This document shows positions 1-10,625 of a stretch of 38,210 nt of DNA, in pieces. The translations under genes and the position numbers were made by a program. The notes beneath the pieces were generated by a model. The model made no database searches. It saw nothing but the letters and a program-made list of their open reading frames with translations, and was not told the origin of the DNA. Each line of letters starts with the position of its first letter. Positions within the stretch are counted from its first letter, which is position 1. The stretch is taken from NCBI GenBank assembly GCA_013416795.1, contig RQSC01000002.1:497067-535276 (forward strand), in the 5' to 3' direction. The stretch is from Prasinococcaceae sp. CCMP 1430. Lineage: Eukaryota > Prasinodermophyta > Palmophyllophyceae > Prasinococcales > Prasinococcaceae.

Positions 1-591
1 CTGTGCCGCGCCGCCCCGCGCCGGCGCGCTGCAGCGCACCGGCGGCTGCGGCAGCGCCGCCGCAGCGCCACATCAGCGCAAAGGAGCCAGGCGCAATGGT
101 AATTTTATCATTCTTTACTACGTCATAACTACCCACGGGAATGCACGGGAATGCACCGCATCGGATGGCGTGGTGGCGCTGCCCGAACGTGTGCTCGCAC
201 ATGTCAACACGCGCGCGCGGCTGCTGGCGGGCGAGACGTAACGCGGACGAGACACAACGCGGAGGCGACGGCGACCGTGCTGTTCAGGCGTTCCGCCAGG
301 AGTGAGGCTGCGCAGGCTGCGCGCATGCAGACATGACGCCCGGCACACGCGTGTGCTCAACGCTCGTCTTCCGCGTGCGGGCTCGCGAGGGCGGCGCCTG
401 GCAGGGGTTCCAGTGGGCCGGAGGTCGTTCGTGCCGCCGCGCACGACCACGTGGACGCGGGCGCGGAAAGTCGGGCGCATCCGCCCACACTCAGTCTCGA
501 GTTGGATGTGGAGGCAAAGCCCAAGCGTGAGCCAGAACCCGAGCCTGCGCCCGCACCCGCGGCCGCGCCTGCTACTGCTGCGTCGGCGGAG
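1..591. other. 5' flank of the Tudor/CID-like gene, no separate gene seen
   Basis: GC-rich sequence without a convincing independent gene. The downstream reading frame stays open upstream of 592 back to a GTG at 451 and encodes a plausible acidic, Pro/Glu-rich stretch. A 5' exon, for example beginning after the CAG at 492-494, is therefore possible. No ATG is available in that frame before 592. Confidence 0.4.
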
Positions 592-3500
592 ATGATGAAC
601 AGCCTCCCGCAGGCGGACGCGCGCCGAGGCGCCACATGCGACGCTGATACCCGAGCTGCGAAGGATGTGCCCGAGACGTCGCCCGAGCCCAAGCCTGCCG
701 TGGCTGCTGAGTCGCTGGAGCCCGAGCTGGTCCTAGCTGCGGTGCGCGTCGAGCACCTCAAGTCAACGGACGTAGTCACGAAAGGCCCTAAGGCGGACGG
801 GAAGGCGCTGCGCGGCCTGAAGCGCTTCTATATGAAGGAACGTTCCGGAGGGAGCGAGGAGCTCCTGCTCGAGGCACAGGACTCCGAAGCTGGCGATGGC
901 CACTGGAACTACGTCGCCGTGGGCCGCTTCGAGTACCTGAACGCCAAGTCTGGTCCTGGTATCATGGAAGGTGAGCGTGCACGGTTGAAGCGCCACCCCA
1001 CACACTCCCACCCCAAATGTGCTTACCTCGTGAATTCATACACGCACCTGTCCCCGCGCACACGGCCACGTGGTGCCCTGCGCGCATGGCGTGGCGATAA
1101 ACAATGCGCTGACGCCGCGGTGGCGCCTGGCCGGCCATCGGCGCATGCAGTCAAAAACAACGCCGATCTGTTGGAGTGGTTCAAGACGACCTTCACACGG
1201 ATCTCCGTACCGGATCTGCCGAAGGCGCTCAGAGCATTTGTGCGTGGCAAGCGAGACTTACCGTCGACGGATTCCAGCGTGGACGCGGTGCGCGCAAAGT
1301 GGGGTTTGCCGCGCGCCGCGCCGAAACCAAGGGCGGCCACGAAGCAGGCGAAGAAGGTGGCCGGCAGCAAGCCGCATTGGATGCACCCAGACTACCCACG
1401 CACGGGCAAGGCTTCGGAGCTCACAAAGGAGGAGCTTCTGCAAGGGTTGCCGGCCACGTTGAAGGAATCCCGATGGGACGAAGGTCACATGCGCAAGGTG
1501 GTCAAAGGTGCGCTCGCGCGCGCTGCGTCGCGCCGAACGCACGTGGTGGTGCGTGGCAAGTACTCTCTCCCGCGCGCTTTGACGACTCCATGTCCTGACA
1601 GCGCGTGCGCGTTCCTTCTTCCCGCGTAGGCCACGCGCGCGTGAGCGTGTACTGGTCGGCCGAGGGAGCGTGGTTCGATGGTTCGGTCTTGTCCATTGGA
1701 AAGGACGGGTACATGACCGTCTGGTTCGACGACGACGAGGGCTACGCATATGACCTCGATAAGTGGTCCAACTGTGGCGCTATCGAGTTCGCGTCAGCAG
1801 TGAAGGACAAAAGCGTCCCACCTAAAGCCCTACAATGCCGAGCAAGCGAGTATCCTGAGCTCCCGGACAGACAACTTTGGGTGCCAGGAGGGAAAAGAGC
1901 TCCACCGGCCGAGCAAGGCGATATCGACTCCCCTCCTTCGCGGCGCTCCTCGCGGCCTACTTCCCCTCCAACGGCCTACTGGGACGCCGCCACGAACAAA
2001 GGCAAGGTCACGCTGAAGGGAAAGTTCGGATCGCCCAAAGTCAAAAAGCGTGGACCCAGCGAGTCGGACGACACGGAGTTGAGCGAGGGCTGGGGGGAGG
2101 AGTTTTTGACGCCGGAGAAACGATCGAAGCGCGCAGGCGACGACGTCGCTGCGAGCGTTGAGGCCGCTGCCAGTGTCAAGCGGCGGAAGAAGCAGATTCG
2201 CAGGGACGGCGTGCACAGCAGAAATGTGACCGTGACAGGGGCCCTGGCTGCCGTGGGCAAGAAACCGGCGGGCGCGGCAGGGGCTCAAAAGGAGATCAGG
2301 AAGGCGGTGGACCCCCGCTCGCGTGGTGTCGGACACAAGCAGCTCAATCGTGCCCTTAAGGGGAAAGGCCCTGCGATCGAGTCTCGTATGGATGCGGGCA
2401 AGCCCAAGCAACCGACGAGGCCAGTTGCAGTGCCGCCCGAGCCAGCATCATTGAGGAGAGGGGAGAAGACGGCAGCGGAGGATGCCCCGCGCGCCGCCCT
2501 GCCCAAGCCCAAGCCCAAGCTGAAAGTCCTGCATGCAGCGAAGAAGACTTCTGTGCTCGGATTCCTCAAGAAGGATGCCACCACAGTGAAGTCAGCAGCG
2601 CGTATGCCAGCTCCGACTCAGAATCCGCCGGGCCCGGCGGCTGCTGCTGGTGGTTGGGACGAGTGGGGCGACCCGGGCTCTGGCGCCGGGAAGGAGACAG
2701 CATCGAGGAGCGCCGCGGACGGCGCAGTCGACCCAGCTTCGCTGAAGACCTCCAAGGAGGCCTTGCACACGCTGCTCACTCTCATGCAGCGCCCAACCGA
2801 ACTGAATGACGACTCTCGCCTGCCAGCTCTGAGCCGCGTAGCGGCGCGTGCGTACGCCCTCGGCTCCGAGACTGTGGTGGAACACATTCTCAAGACCATG
2901 GAGGTCGGCGCGCACCCGCGCACCAGGGTGCAGAAAATCAAGCTGATCGACCACATTCTCTTCCGCGCGTTCGAGGCGCTGTCGGCGCCCGGGGCCGGGA
3001 ACGTCGATCCTCCTGCTGCTGGGAATGCGAGTGAAGAGTGGGCGCTCGCCGCTGAACATGCGAAGGGGCTTTGCAAACGGATTGGCAAGGCGGTGGGGCG
3101 AATTGCCATAGCGGGCTGCCCCGAGGAGAAAGGCGGTTCTTATGGCAAGGTCCGCTCGCACACGCAGAAGGTGCTGACGAAGTGGATGAACGCGAAACCG
3201 CTGCTCGCTGCGATGTATCCCGACGCTGCGAGCGCGGACGAAACGGCAGGCAGCATCAAAGCGCTCGACGACGCCATTGTCCGGGTAGCCGCGATGGTCT
3301 CCAAGCTCGATGGCAAGCTGTGCACAGATATGCAGCGTGCGCAACGCGACCACCGGAAGAACGACGCGTCGGTGCTCGACATCTTTTCCGACATTGACCA
3401 ATTCGGCCGCAATGCCGCGCCGAGGCCCGACGCGGCCGGGGTGAACGGCGACGAGAAACTCATCCCCAACGATGATATCGCGGAACTCGGCAGGGCGCTC

Positions 3501-4736
3501 TGGGATGGCGAAGTCCCTGACGACCTCGGCGATGCGTACCTCTTTGAGGACGACCTCGGCGGGTGCGGCGTCGACGAGGAGGAGGCGGAGCGGCTCAGGG
3601 CGGAGGAGATTCGCGCGCTGGCAGAGAGCGACGCGGCGCCCAAACTGCAGGGAGCCCAACCGGCGCTCGTTGGCCCTCCCTCTCCACTCTCTCCGCAGAC
3701 CCAACCCACAGCTGTCCCGGGCATCGGGCCTTCAAACGCGCATCAGGCGAAGCCGGTGCAAACGTCAATCTTTCCGTCAGCCCCAGCGATGGCCCTGGCT
3801 CCACCCTCATCTGAGCAAGCGCCCGTTCCGCCTCCCGTACAGCAGCATCCACCTGCCTTTGTGGGGGCGCAGGCCGCCAAGGTAGCGCAGCCGAAGATGC
3901 AGATACAGCTGACCGTGCCAAAAGAGGCCGTGCACGCGGCGATAGCGCGAGAGGCCTCCAGGGGGGGCGATGCTGGCGCGCACTTGGAAGATGCCGGGCC
4001 TGCCGCCGCTGGCCGTGCGCTCGTGGACGCTCGGAGGGATAAGGAGGCGGCGCGCGAGTTTCGTCAGCACGAGCGCGAGGAGCTGCAGGTCGCGCGTCAA
4101 GGCGAGCGTGATCACCGCGGTCATGGCCGTGGCGAGGATCGTGACCCCCCTCGGCAGTCTGATGGCCACTGGCGGCAACGCGAGCGCGAGGACGGTCGTG
4201 GTTATGGTCGCGAGGGCGGACGCGATCGCTACGGCGGCGGCGAGTGGGATCGCGAGCGCGAGCGCGAGCGCGAGTGGGATCGCGAGCGCGAGCGCGAGCG
4301 CGAGCGCCGCGATGGTCGTGATCCTTACCGCAGGCACGACGAGCGCGAGCGCGTCGATGGCCGCGGCATTGTGCGTCACGAGAACAGGGAGCGTGGCAAC
4401 ATGTTCGGCGGAGGGCGAGGCAGCGGGCGTCCAGGGGGCGACCGCGGCCCTGGTCATTTCCCGAATGCCGGCCACCCTGGGGAGCGCGGCGGTGGTCGCT
4501 ACGACCGCTCGGCGCCTCGGCACGACGGGCCTCGCGCCAGCGACATGCGCGGTTGGGCCAGGCACGAGCACGAGCGCCGCCGTGATCAGGGCCCTGCGAG
4601 GTGGAGTCAAGGCGGCGACTTCGGCCGGCGCAGCAGCGACGGTGGCAGGCGCAGCAGCGGCGGCGGCAGCGGGCACGGCCCGGGAAGTCGCCCACCAGGC
4701 GCCTACGACCGCGGCGAATCCGCGCTCGGCCGCTAG
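592..4736 (+). CDS. Tudor-like / CID-like nuclear protein with RE- and RG-rich tail (3 exons)
   Basis: Inferred join 592-970, 1151-1507, 1630-4736, giving 1280 aa. Intron 971-1150 (donor GTGAGC, 180 bp) removes a low-complexity in-frame stretch. Intron 1508-1629 (122 bp, acceptor GCGTAG) is required by a frame change and joins VVKG to HARVSVYW. Residues about 247-302 look like a Tudor/PWWP-type barrel (YWSAEGAWFDG, DGYMTVWFDDDEGYAYDL). A Lys-rich region with candidate nuclear localisation signals follows. Residues about 617-775 are helical and resemble a CTD-interacting (CID/RPR) domain (IKLIDHILF, KVRSHTQKVLTKW). The last ~230 residues are Arg/Glu repeats then RG/GGR-rich sequence. Chromatin or RNA-reader plus CID plus RE/RG tail recalls plant HUA2-like and SCAF-type proteins that couple Pol II to RNA processing. 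That role is inference; the residues 592-1507 encode are unrecognised. The true start could be upstream. Confidence 0.65.
4242..4301 (+). repeat. 30-bp in-frame tandem duplication
   Basis: Two copies of a 30-bp unit beginning GAGTGGGATCGCGAGCGCG, each encoding EWDRERERER in the Arg/Glu tail of the preceding gene. The sequence just 3' continues with shorter GAGCGC units. The length is a multiple of three, so the frame is kept. Confidence 0.85.
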
Positions 4737-4842
4737 TCGGACTTCGAGCGCATATCACTCACACGCTCTGCCCTCCACTATAAGTATACTTTACAGAGGC
4801 ATTTCGATTGTCGGCACCTCTAAGCGTGCACCTTCCGTCGAA

Positions 4843-7247
4843 TCACGCCGTCCCATCGGCGATGATCTTGTAGATGGCGTGTGTTTTGTTGGCCTTGATG
4901 GCCGCGCGGCACGCGCTCACCACCTTCACCTTGTGCGCGCCGTTGCGCAGTTTGGCTGCTCGCTGGATCATCTGGTTGACCTCCTTGAGCGAGGCAAGCA
5001 GCTCTGAATGGTTTGTAGCGCGCTTCGTGTGCTCGAGCACGAGATCTCTGTTCGCGTCGCGCATGGCGCCATACATCTTGCACATGTGCGGCATGTTGCC
5101 CATCAGGCGCGCATCTTCGGCCTTCACGACGAGTGCCTTCACAGTGTTGGTGATCTCCGCCATCTCTGCTGTCATTCGCACGCGAGTGTCGTTGTACTGC
5201 TCGACGCGTGCGAGCACCTCAGCGAATGTATCCATCTGCGTGGGAAAGTCCGCCTGCGACTCGAGGTCGGTGATGTCAAGCACCGCACAGATGTCTTGCA
5301 CGATGTTGCCCGCCACATCCATATCCTCGCAACGCACCGTGACCTCCCCCACCGCAGCGTTCGCCCGGATGGCCAACGCGGAGCCGTCGCGCAAGCTCAC
5401 GAAGACCTCGTTGACGTTGCCAGAATCGTCAACCACTCTTGCCGGCGCCAAAGCCCCCTCTTTCTCCGCGCCCGATGCCAAGGAAGTACCAATCCAATGC
5501 GCAAGCATCGGTATGGCGCTGGGCGACAGTGAGAACGTGACGCCGGCGTTAGGCACGGGCACCTGGCCCGGCGCTGCACGCTTGTACATCGCGTACGCGC
5601 CCAGGGTCTCCTCAAGCTCGAACACGTGGTACCCCGCCGCGCCGGGCATGGACACAATGACTTTGCCGACGATGGCAACGGGCTGGTCCACCTTGGGGCG
5701 CAGCTGAACTCGGAACTCGGAGGCCGGCTGGGAGGGCACAGCATAGAGGCTCTCGTCGGTGAAGATGCGCTCGCCAAAAATCAGTGCCCCAGTGATGACT
5801 GCAGGTGGCGTGCAGTTCAGCACGAGGTCGATGGCGCCTGCGCGAACGTTCTGCTCGAGGCGGTGATCAAGGCGCGTTGAGACGGGGATGACCGACGATG
5901 TGTTGGAGGAGGCACCCTTGCCTACACGCGCGTCCAGCGCCTGCAGCTGGAAGAGCAGCTCGGCGCGAGTCTGGGCCAGCGATTGGATCCGCTCCTCGTT
6001 GGCGTCAGCGTCCATCAACGAGCCGGCGCCATCGCCACCGATGTTGTTCAAGCCTGCATCGTCTGCCACACGCTCGGCGGGCAGGTAGCCCTTGACCTCA
6101 CCGTTCACACTGCACACGATCAGCTCGTCCTTGCCGTCCATGCGATAGTCGGCCACATCTACCGCCGCCACCGCCGACCCGAGGTTGTCCTTGTACACAA
6201 TCTCGCCCGTGGACTCGAGGCGCACCTCAAGTTTGCCGTTGGACCATCCGGAGACAAGCTCAGGGACGCCATCGTCGTCGAGATCGTACGCGCCTAGCGC
6301 TTTCACCTGATATTTGGACTTCACGCGCCACGCGCGCGCCCCGCGACTGTAAACGCCAACCGTGCCGTTGCCTAGCGCGTAGCCGTAGGTCACGCCAGAC
6401 AGATCGGTCAGACCAACGATCCGCTCAGCTTCCGTGGTCTCGGCGATGACCTCCTCGCCACGGAAAACGCGGATGTCAAAGTCGTCCGAGCCCACCACAA
6501 GCTCCTTCTTACCGTCACCGTCCACGTCCGCAAGGCACATTGCGCCCACGTTATCCCCCGTCACCGTCCACAACGCCTCCTCGCCCGCCGCGTCGAGACC
6601 GATCACCGAGCAGTTGCCACCCACGATGGCGAGCGGCGCGCCATCGCCGGCGCCATGCAGCGGCCCCACCGCCAGCCGAGACACGCCATCCTGCATCTCC
6701 TTGAACCAGCTGTCGGCATTGCGGTGCACGTCATAGGCCAGCAAGTTGGACGCGGTCCCGACAAGCAGTACGTCGCGCCCGCCGGCCGCGCTCGCCGCTT
6801 GCACGCCCGCCCCACCGCCACCCCCACCACCCCCGCCGCCGAGCGACCCCGCCGCTAGCGCTGTCACTGCCGCCGCCGCGTTCAAGTAGCTCACATCCGA
6901 GCCCGCCGCAGCAGCAGCAGCGTCGCCGTTCGCCACCTATGCTCCCCGCCGCGACGGACACGTCGGGGATCGGAGATGGCAATGCGGGCGCAGTGGTTAG
7001 CACACACTGCGCGCTCAGAGTCGTTCGCGGGCACGCACCCGGAGGCGCAGGGGCGCCGCCACGCGCGCGCGCGCACGCTGGCACGCGTCCGCTGCTAGCA
7101 CGCTGCGCACCTGGCGCGCGCGATGTGGGTTGTGTACGAATATCTTGCCGCCGGTGGTCGCGGCCGTCAGGCAGGGGTGCTCGCCGTCATACTTGCCGAC
7201 CGTCGCCAGCCCAGGCTGGATGGAGTCGCTCAGATGCAGCTGGAACG
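4843..7247 (-). CDS. BBS2: Bardet-Biedl syndrome 2 protein, BBSome subunit
   Basis: BBS2 is a subunit of the BBSome, the coat-like complex that carries membrane proteins in and out of cilia. Exons on the minus strand: 7247 (approximate) to 7111, then 6936-4843. Intron 7110-6937 (174 bp, donor GTGCGC, acceptor ATAG) is phase 0 and joins HNPHRARQ to VANGDA. It restores the conserved order GKYDGEHPCL, KIFVHNPH, SDVSYLNAAAAV, LLVGTASNLLAYDV. Downstream are the family blocks WTVTGDNV, DVDGDGKKELVVGSDDFDI, YALGNGTVGVYS and GWSNGKLEVR of the N-terminal beta-propeller, then the GAE/coiled C-terminal part. Total is about 740 aa, close to the usual ~720. A Gly/Ala insert sits near the second exon start. 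The initiator Met lies in a further 5' exon that I could not fix; the 7247 boundary rests on a CAG acceptor. It faces SPCS3 divergently. Confidence 0.93.
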
Positions 7248-7695
7248 CTGCGGTCGGGTGGGCGCGCAGGCAAACGCAGGTGAGCACGCGCGGAGGGGGG
7301 AAGCGGCGCGGCGCAGCCACGCAGGCGCATAGTCGGGCGCCACTGCGGTCAGCGCGCGCCCTCGAGCTCGGTCGCGCGGACGCGCTCACATGCATCCACG
7401 CGCTCCCTCGCGCTCTCTCTCTCCCTCTCTCTCTCTCCATTCACAAGCACGCGTTTGAACGGGGCGTGCCGCCGCACGCGCTCGAGCGCACGCCGCGCCC
7501 CGCCCCGAGCGCGCGCGCGCGCTGGGGGCGGAGCCGGGCGGGGCTGCTGCGGCCGGGCGGGGCCGAGCGGCCGCACCTTGCGCCCACGCACGGGCGGAGG
7601 CGTGGGCGGGCGAGAGGGAAAGAGGGCGCACGGGCTGCGGCCGTCGCGGCGAACGGCCGCAGCGAGAGTTGGGGGTGAGTGGGGGGAGCGCAGCC
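7248..7695. promoter_or_regulatory. BBS2 / SPCS3 divergent intergenic region
   Basis: About 450 bp between divergent genes. It should hold both promoters and the missing first BBS2 exon. It contains a CT-rich run near 7411-7439 and GC-box-like GGGGCGGAGC / GGGCGGGGC motifs around 7530-7565. No TATA-like element is visible. Candidate BBS2 start codons on the minus strand lie at 7440 and 7395, but no splice pairing is compelling. Confidence 0.4.
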
Positions 7696-8438
7696 ATGTA
7701 CTCCTTCCTCAATCGCCTCAACGCGCTCGCGACCTTCGGGGTGTTCGGTCTGCTTATCCTCACGACGCTTGCGAGCCTCAGCGACTACATGCATGAGCCC
7801 AAGGTCCGCGGCCCGGCCGCGCGCGCGATGCTGCCGCGCGCCACCAGCGGCCCCTGCGATCTGCGCGGTGCGAGACGCCCTTCTGACACGCCCCCTCCCC
7901 GCCCGTCCGCCCTGCGCTTGCGCTCCTCCGTCCGAGCGCTGCGCAGCCCCAGGTCACGCTCACGCTGCGAGGTGTCGACAGATTGAGTCGGCTCGGCGCC
8001 GAGCGCGGCTCGGGGGGCAGCGGCGCCGACGAGGCACAGCTGAGCATGGCGCTGCAGGCGGACATGCGCTCGGTGTTCTCGTGGAACACCAAGCAGATTT
8101 TCATGTTCGTGCAGGCGGAGTACGCCACCGAGGACAACAGGCGCAATCAGGTGAGCGTATGGGACCGAATCATCGAGCACAAGGAGGACGCCGTGCTCAA
8201 CCTGCCGCACGTGCGCAACAAGTATCGCTTCATCGACGCCGACGCCGACCTGCGCGGGCGGCCCTTCAACCTGACGCTCACATGGAACGTCATGAACAAG
8301 GTGGGCGGCACGTACTTCGACTCGCACACCGTGCCCGATCTCGTGCTACCGACGGAGTACGATACCGCGCCGCCGCCGCGGAATAGCCCGGGGCGCGGCC
8401 GGCGCGGCGTGCGCGGCGGGAACGGGGCTCTGCGATAG
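7696..8438 (+). CDS. SPCS3: Signal peptidase complex subunit 3
   Basis: Non-catalytic subunit (SPC22/23, yeast Spc3) of the ER signal peptidase complex, which removes signal peptides from secretory proteins. Exons 7696-7803 and 7953-8438 give 197 aa. Intron 7804-7952 (149 bp, GTCCGC...CCCCAG) is phase 0 and joins SDYMHEPK to VTLTLRGVDRLSR. The N-terminal hydrophobic segment (LATFGVFGLLILTTLA, about residues 11-26) is the single type II membrane anchor. The lumenal domain shows DMRSVFSWNTKQIFMFVQAEY, NQVSVWDRII and FNLTLTWNVM, all diagnostic of the family. The last ~20 residues are Arg/Gly/Pro-rich and not conserved. The ATG at 7696 directly precedes YSFLNRLNAL, matching the family N-terminus. 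The gene converges on the mitochondrial carrier 170 bp away. Confidence 0.93.
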
Positions 8439-8609
8439 TAGCGGCGGAGGAGCCTTCGGCGCTCGCAAGCGGGCGCGCGCACGCTGGCTGGCGCGCGTGC
8501 TGGTACCCGCGCTCGGCTGCGTGGGTCCGACGCGCGCGTCGTGGCGTGCCCGGCGGGCTCGCTCTGCGAGATCGGTGCTAAGCTAGGACTTGTTCTTTAT
8601 CTCGCGGCG

Positions 8610-9512
8610 TCACAGTCCCACCTTCTTCTGCAACTTGAGGAACTCCTCGAGGATGACCCAAGTGAGCGCGATGGTGGGCGCGATGCGTGAGACATACACG
8701 GGGTAGCCCGAGTAGAACTGCAGCGGCCCGCCGGTCTTGAGCGCGTGGCGCGCGCACTCGAGGCTCGAGCTGAACTTGGAGCTCGCCTGCATCTGCGTCT
8801 TGACGTAGTCGAACGGCAGGCTGAAAGTCGCGCCCACCACGCCACTCACGAGCGACGCCGACACCACGGCGGTGCGCGAGCCGCTCGTGCCCATCTGCGC
8901 GTCCACGATCTCCTTGACCTGGTCATAGCTCGCGAGGCTACCCGCGTTGAGCGCCATCGCGCGCGCGATGGTGGGCCCGACGCCCGTCCACAGGCTGAGG
9001 ATGCCGTCGTTCCTCACCGCCGACGCCACCACGCCACCGAGCGACGCGCCGCCGCCGGCCGCCTGCAGGCGGATGAGCGCGACCTCCGCAGGGCAGCCCA
9101 CCGTCGCGCCGAACGCACCCGCGACGAGACCGCAGCCGGCCTTGGTCGCGAGCGGCAGGGGAAGCGCCTTGCCCGTCTTTGGGTCGCGCTCGGCGACGCG
9201 GTCGGTGAGCGCGCGGTACGCGCCGAGGCGGCCCGTGGTGTACGTCGCCTGGCGCAGCAGGCCCGCGCTGAGGCCCGCCCACATGCCACCGACGCCGCGC
9301 GTGGCGATGATTTCCTTGACGATAGCGAACGGGGAGGTGCCGCCGGTGGCCCCCGACGCGGCCGCCAGCTGCAGCCGCGTCTTGACGACGTCGACGGGCT
9401 GCATGAAGCACATCGCCGTCATGCCGCTCGCGCCGCCGTTCACGAAAGGCTTGACCGCCGCCCACACCGACGCGAGCGCCGACGGCTGCGCGGCGCTGGC
9501 ATCGGCCGCCAT
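8610..9512 (-). CDS. Mitochondrial 2-oxoglutarate/malate (dicarboxylate) carrier, SLC25 family
   Basis: An inner-membrane antiporter of the SLC25 family; 300 aa, intronless, the normal length. Three repeats carry signature motifs: QPVDVVKTRLQ, CPAEVALIRLQ and LPFDYVKTQMQ. The block LSAGLLRQATYTTGRLGAY and the second-repeat variant PAEVALIR (instead of PxDxxK) are characteristic of the oxoglutarate/malate and plant dicarboxylate-tricarboxylate carriers (SLC25A11 / DTC). The exchanged substrate is therefore probably 2-oxoglutarate for malate, but subfamily choice is inference. The start was chosen at the ATG beginning MAADASAAQPS. The open frame extends upstream through low-complexity Gly/Arg codons with no other ATG. 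Confidence 0.93.
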   Translation of the reverse strand: MAADASAAQPSALASVWAAVKPFVNGGASGMTAMCFMQPVDVVKTRLQLAAASGATGGTSPFAIVKEIIATRGVGGMWAGLSAGLLRQATYTTGRLGAYRALTDRVAERDPKTGKALPLPLATKAGCGLVAGAFGATVGCPAEVALIRLQAAGGGASLGGVVASAVRNDGILSLWTGVGPTIARAMALNAGSLASYDQVKEIVDAQMGTSGSRTAVVSASLVSGVVGATFSLPFDYVKTQMQASSKFSSSLECARHALKTGGPLQFYSGYPVYVSRIAPTIALTWVILEEFLKLQKKVGL

Positions 9513-9834
9513 CGCGGGCGCCGGCCGTCGCTCGGCGTCGCGGGAGTGGCTACGCCCGCCACTATCCCCTCCCTTCACGCCCCCTCCTCCCCGTGTCCCC
9601 CCCCCTCCCCCCCTCGCTCCCACGCGCGCGCGCGCGGCACGCGCCGCAGCCCAGCCGCCACGGCCGATTCCCCCCCGGCTGCAGCGGATCGCGCCCGGCG
9701 CAGATAGATAATGTGGCGAATCGGGTTCGAAACGGTATCGATGCCGGAAGAGACCGAACCCTAACCATCATCGACGCAGGAGGAGACCGAACCCTAACCA
9801 TCATGGTTTTTTACGGTGGTGTTCAGTGCACAGA
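9513..9834. other. Carrier upstream region
   Basis: Upstream of the carrier and downstream of the small membrane protein, both on the minus strand. It contains C-rich tracts (about 9560-9620) and the 33-bp tandem repeat listed separately. No gene seen. Confidence 0.5.
9737..9802. repeat. 33-bp imperfect tandem repeat
   Basis: Two copies (9737-9769 and 9770-9802) sharing GAGACCGAACCCTAACCATC. They lie 225-290 bp upstream of the carrier start codon, so a promoter role is possible but unproven. The embedded CCCTAA resembles a telomere unit but is not tandem. Confidence 0.8.
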
Positions 9835-10309
9835 CTACGCACGTACGTCGGAGGCACCTGTACCTGTACCTGTGCTCTCATCGACGTCGAGGCCGCCCTC
9901 TCCGTCCTCGCTCTTCTCCTGCGGCGCCTGCACGCCCTCGCTGGCCTGGGCTGTGGCAGCCGGCGCTGCGGGGGCCTCGGCGGACGCTCCGCTGTTGCGC
10001 GCGCGGCGCGAGGTGCGCCCAGGCGGCGGGACCGCGCCGGGCGCGCCGAGGGCCTGATAGGATGTGATGCTCGCGGCGATGAAGAACGCGCCGGCGAATA
10101 CTATCTCGGCCACGATCTGAGCAGGGTGAGCAAAAGAAGCGTCAGTGGCGAGTGGGTGGCGGGGAACCAGCGAGGAGCGCCGGCCCGGGGCGCATCGGGG
10201 AGGCTACTCTGCGTCGCGCGCGCGCCGTCACCTTCCCCTCGAAGCTCGCAAGCCCCGCGACGAGCCCCATTAGCAGCACCTGCCAGTGTGTAGCGCAGTC
10301 GCCGGGCAT
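9835..10309 (-). CDS. Small two-exon membrane protein, unrecognised
   Basis: Minus-strand exons 10309-10232 and 10116-9835 give 119 aa. The intron 10231-10117 (115 bp, donor GTGACG, acceptor CTCAG) is phase 0 and joins GLASFEGK to IVAEIVFAG. The ATG at 10309 opens MPGDCATHWQ. Residues about 10-22 and 30-45 are hydrophobic (VLLMGLVAGLAS; IVFAGAFFIAASI), suggesting a membrane hairpin or two membrane spans. The C-terminal ~70 residues are Ala/Pro/Glu-rich and look disordered and acidic. The pattern F-x-G-K-I-x-x-E-I vaguely recalls the C-terminal half of KRTCAP2, a small oligosaccharyltransferase subunit, but the match is short and I would not assign it. More 5' exons could lie toward the assembly gap. 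Confidence 0.5.
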
Positions 10310-10625
10310 TTGAAATTCCGACGCGGCGCGGAGGTGGCGCGGCCAGCCAGTCCAGTCAGCACAGGCACTGCCAGTGGCAGCGCACGAAGCGAGCACTCCT
10401 TCGAGCGAGGGGACTTCGAGGGGTTCTACACCTGCGCGCGCGCAGAGGGCGCGCATAGACATCTGTGGAGCGCACGCGTACCGCCGAGGCCATCGCGAGC
10501 GCGGGCGCGCTCTCCAGCTCGTCCAGGTGGTGGAGCGCGTGCTGCAGGCTCCTTTGTGCGCCCTTGGACAGCGGAGCGCCGCTGGGGCCGCCGCCGCTGC
10601 TGCCGCCGCCGCCGCGCGCGCGCGG
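10310..10625. other. Sequence abutting the assembly gap
   Basis: GC-rich sequence of about 316 bp running into the gap. Open frames exist on both strands but none resembles a known protein. Upstream exons of either flanking gene may lie here or in the gap. Confidence 0.4.

Noticed and set aside
451-591. Start of the first gene at 451
   Set aside because: The codon is GTG; in a nuclear gene of this kind ATG at 592 or an upstream exon is more likely.
2592-3704. 370-aa minus-strand frame antisense to the first gene
   Set aside because: A shadow of high GC; the plus strand carries the CID-like conserved residues.
7130-7678. 182-aa plus-strand frame upstream of SPCS3
   Set aside because: Antisense to the confirmed first BBS2 exon and low in complexity.
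9721-9745. GGTTCGAAAC box resembling a tRNA B-box
   Set aside because: No matching A-box at the right spacing and no cloverleaf can be drawn; it lies beside a tandem repeat.
9755-9798. CCCTAA motifs as interstitial telomere repeats
   Set aside because: Each occurs once per 33-bp unit, not as a tandem array.
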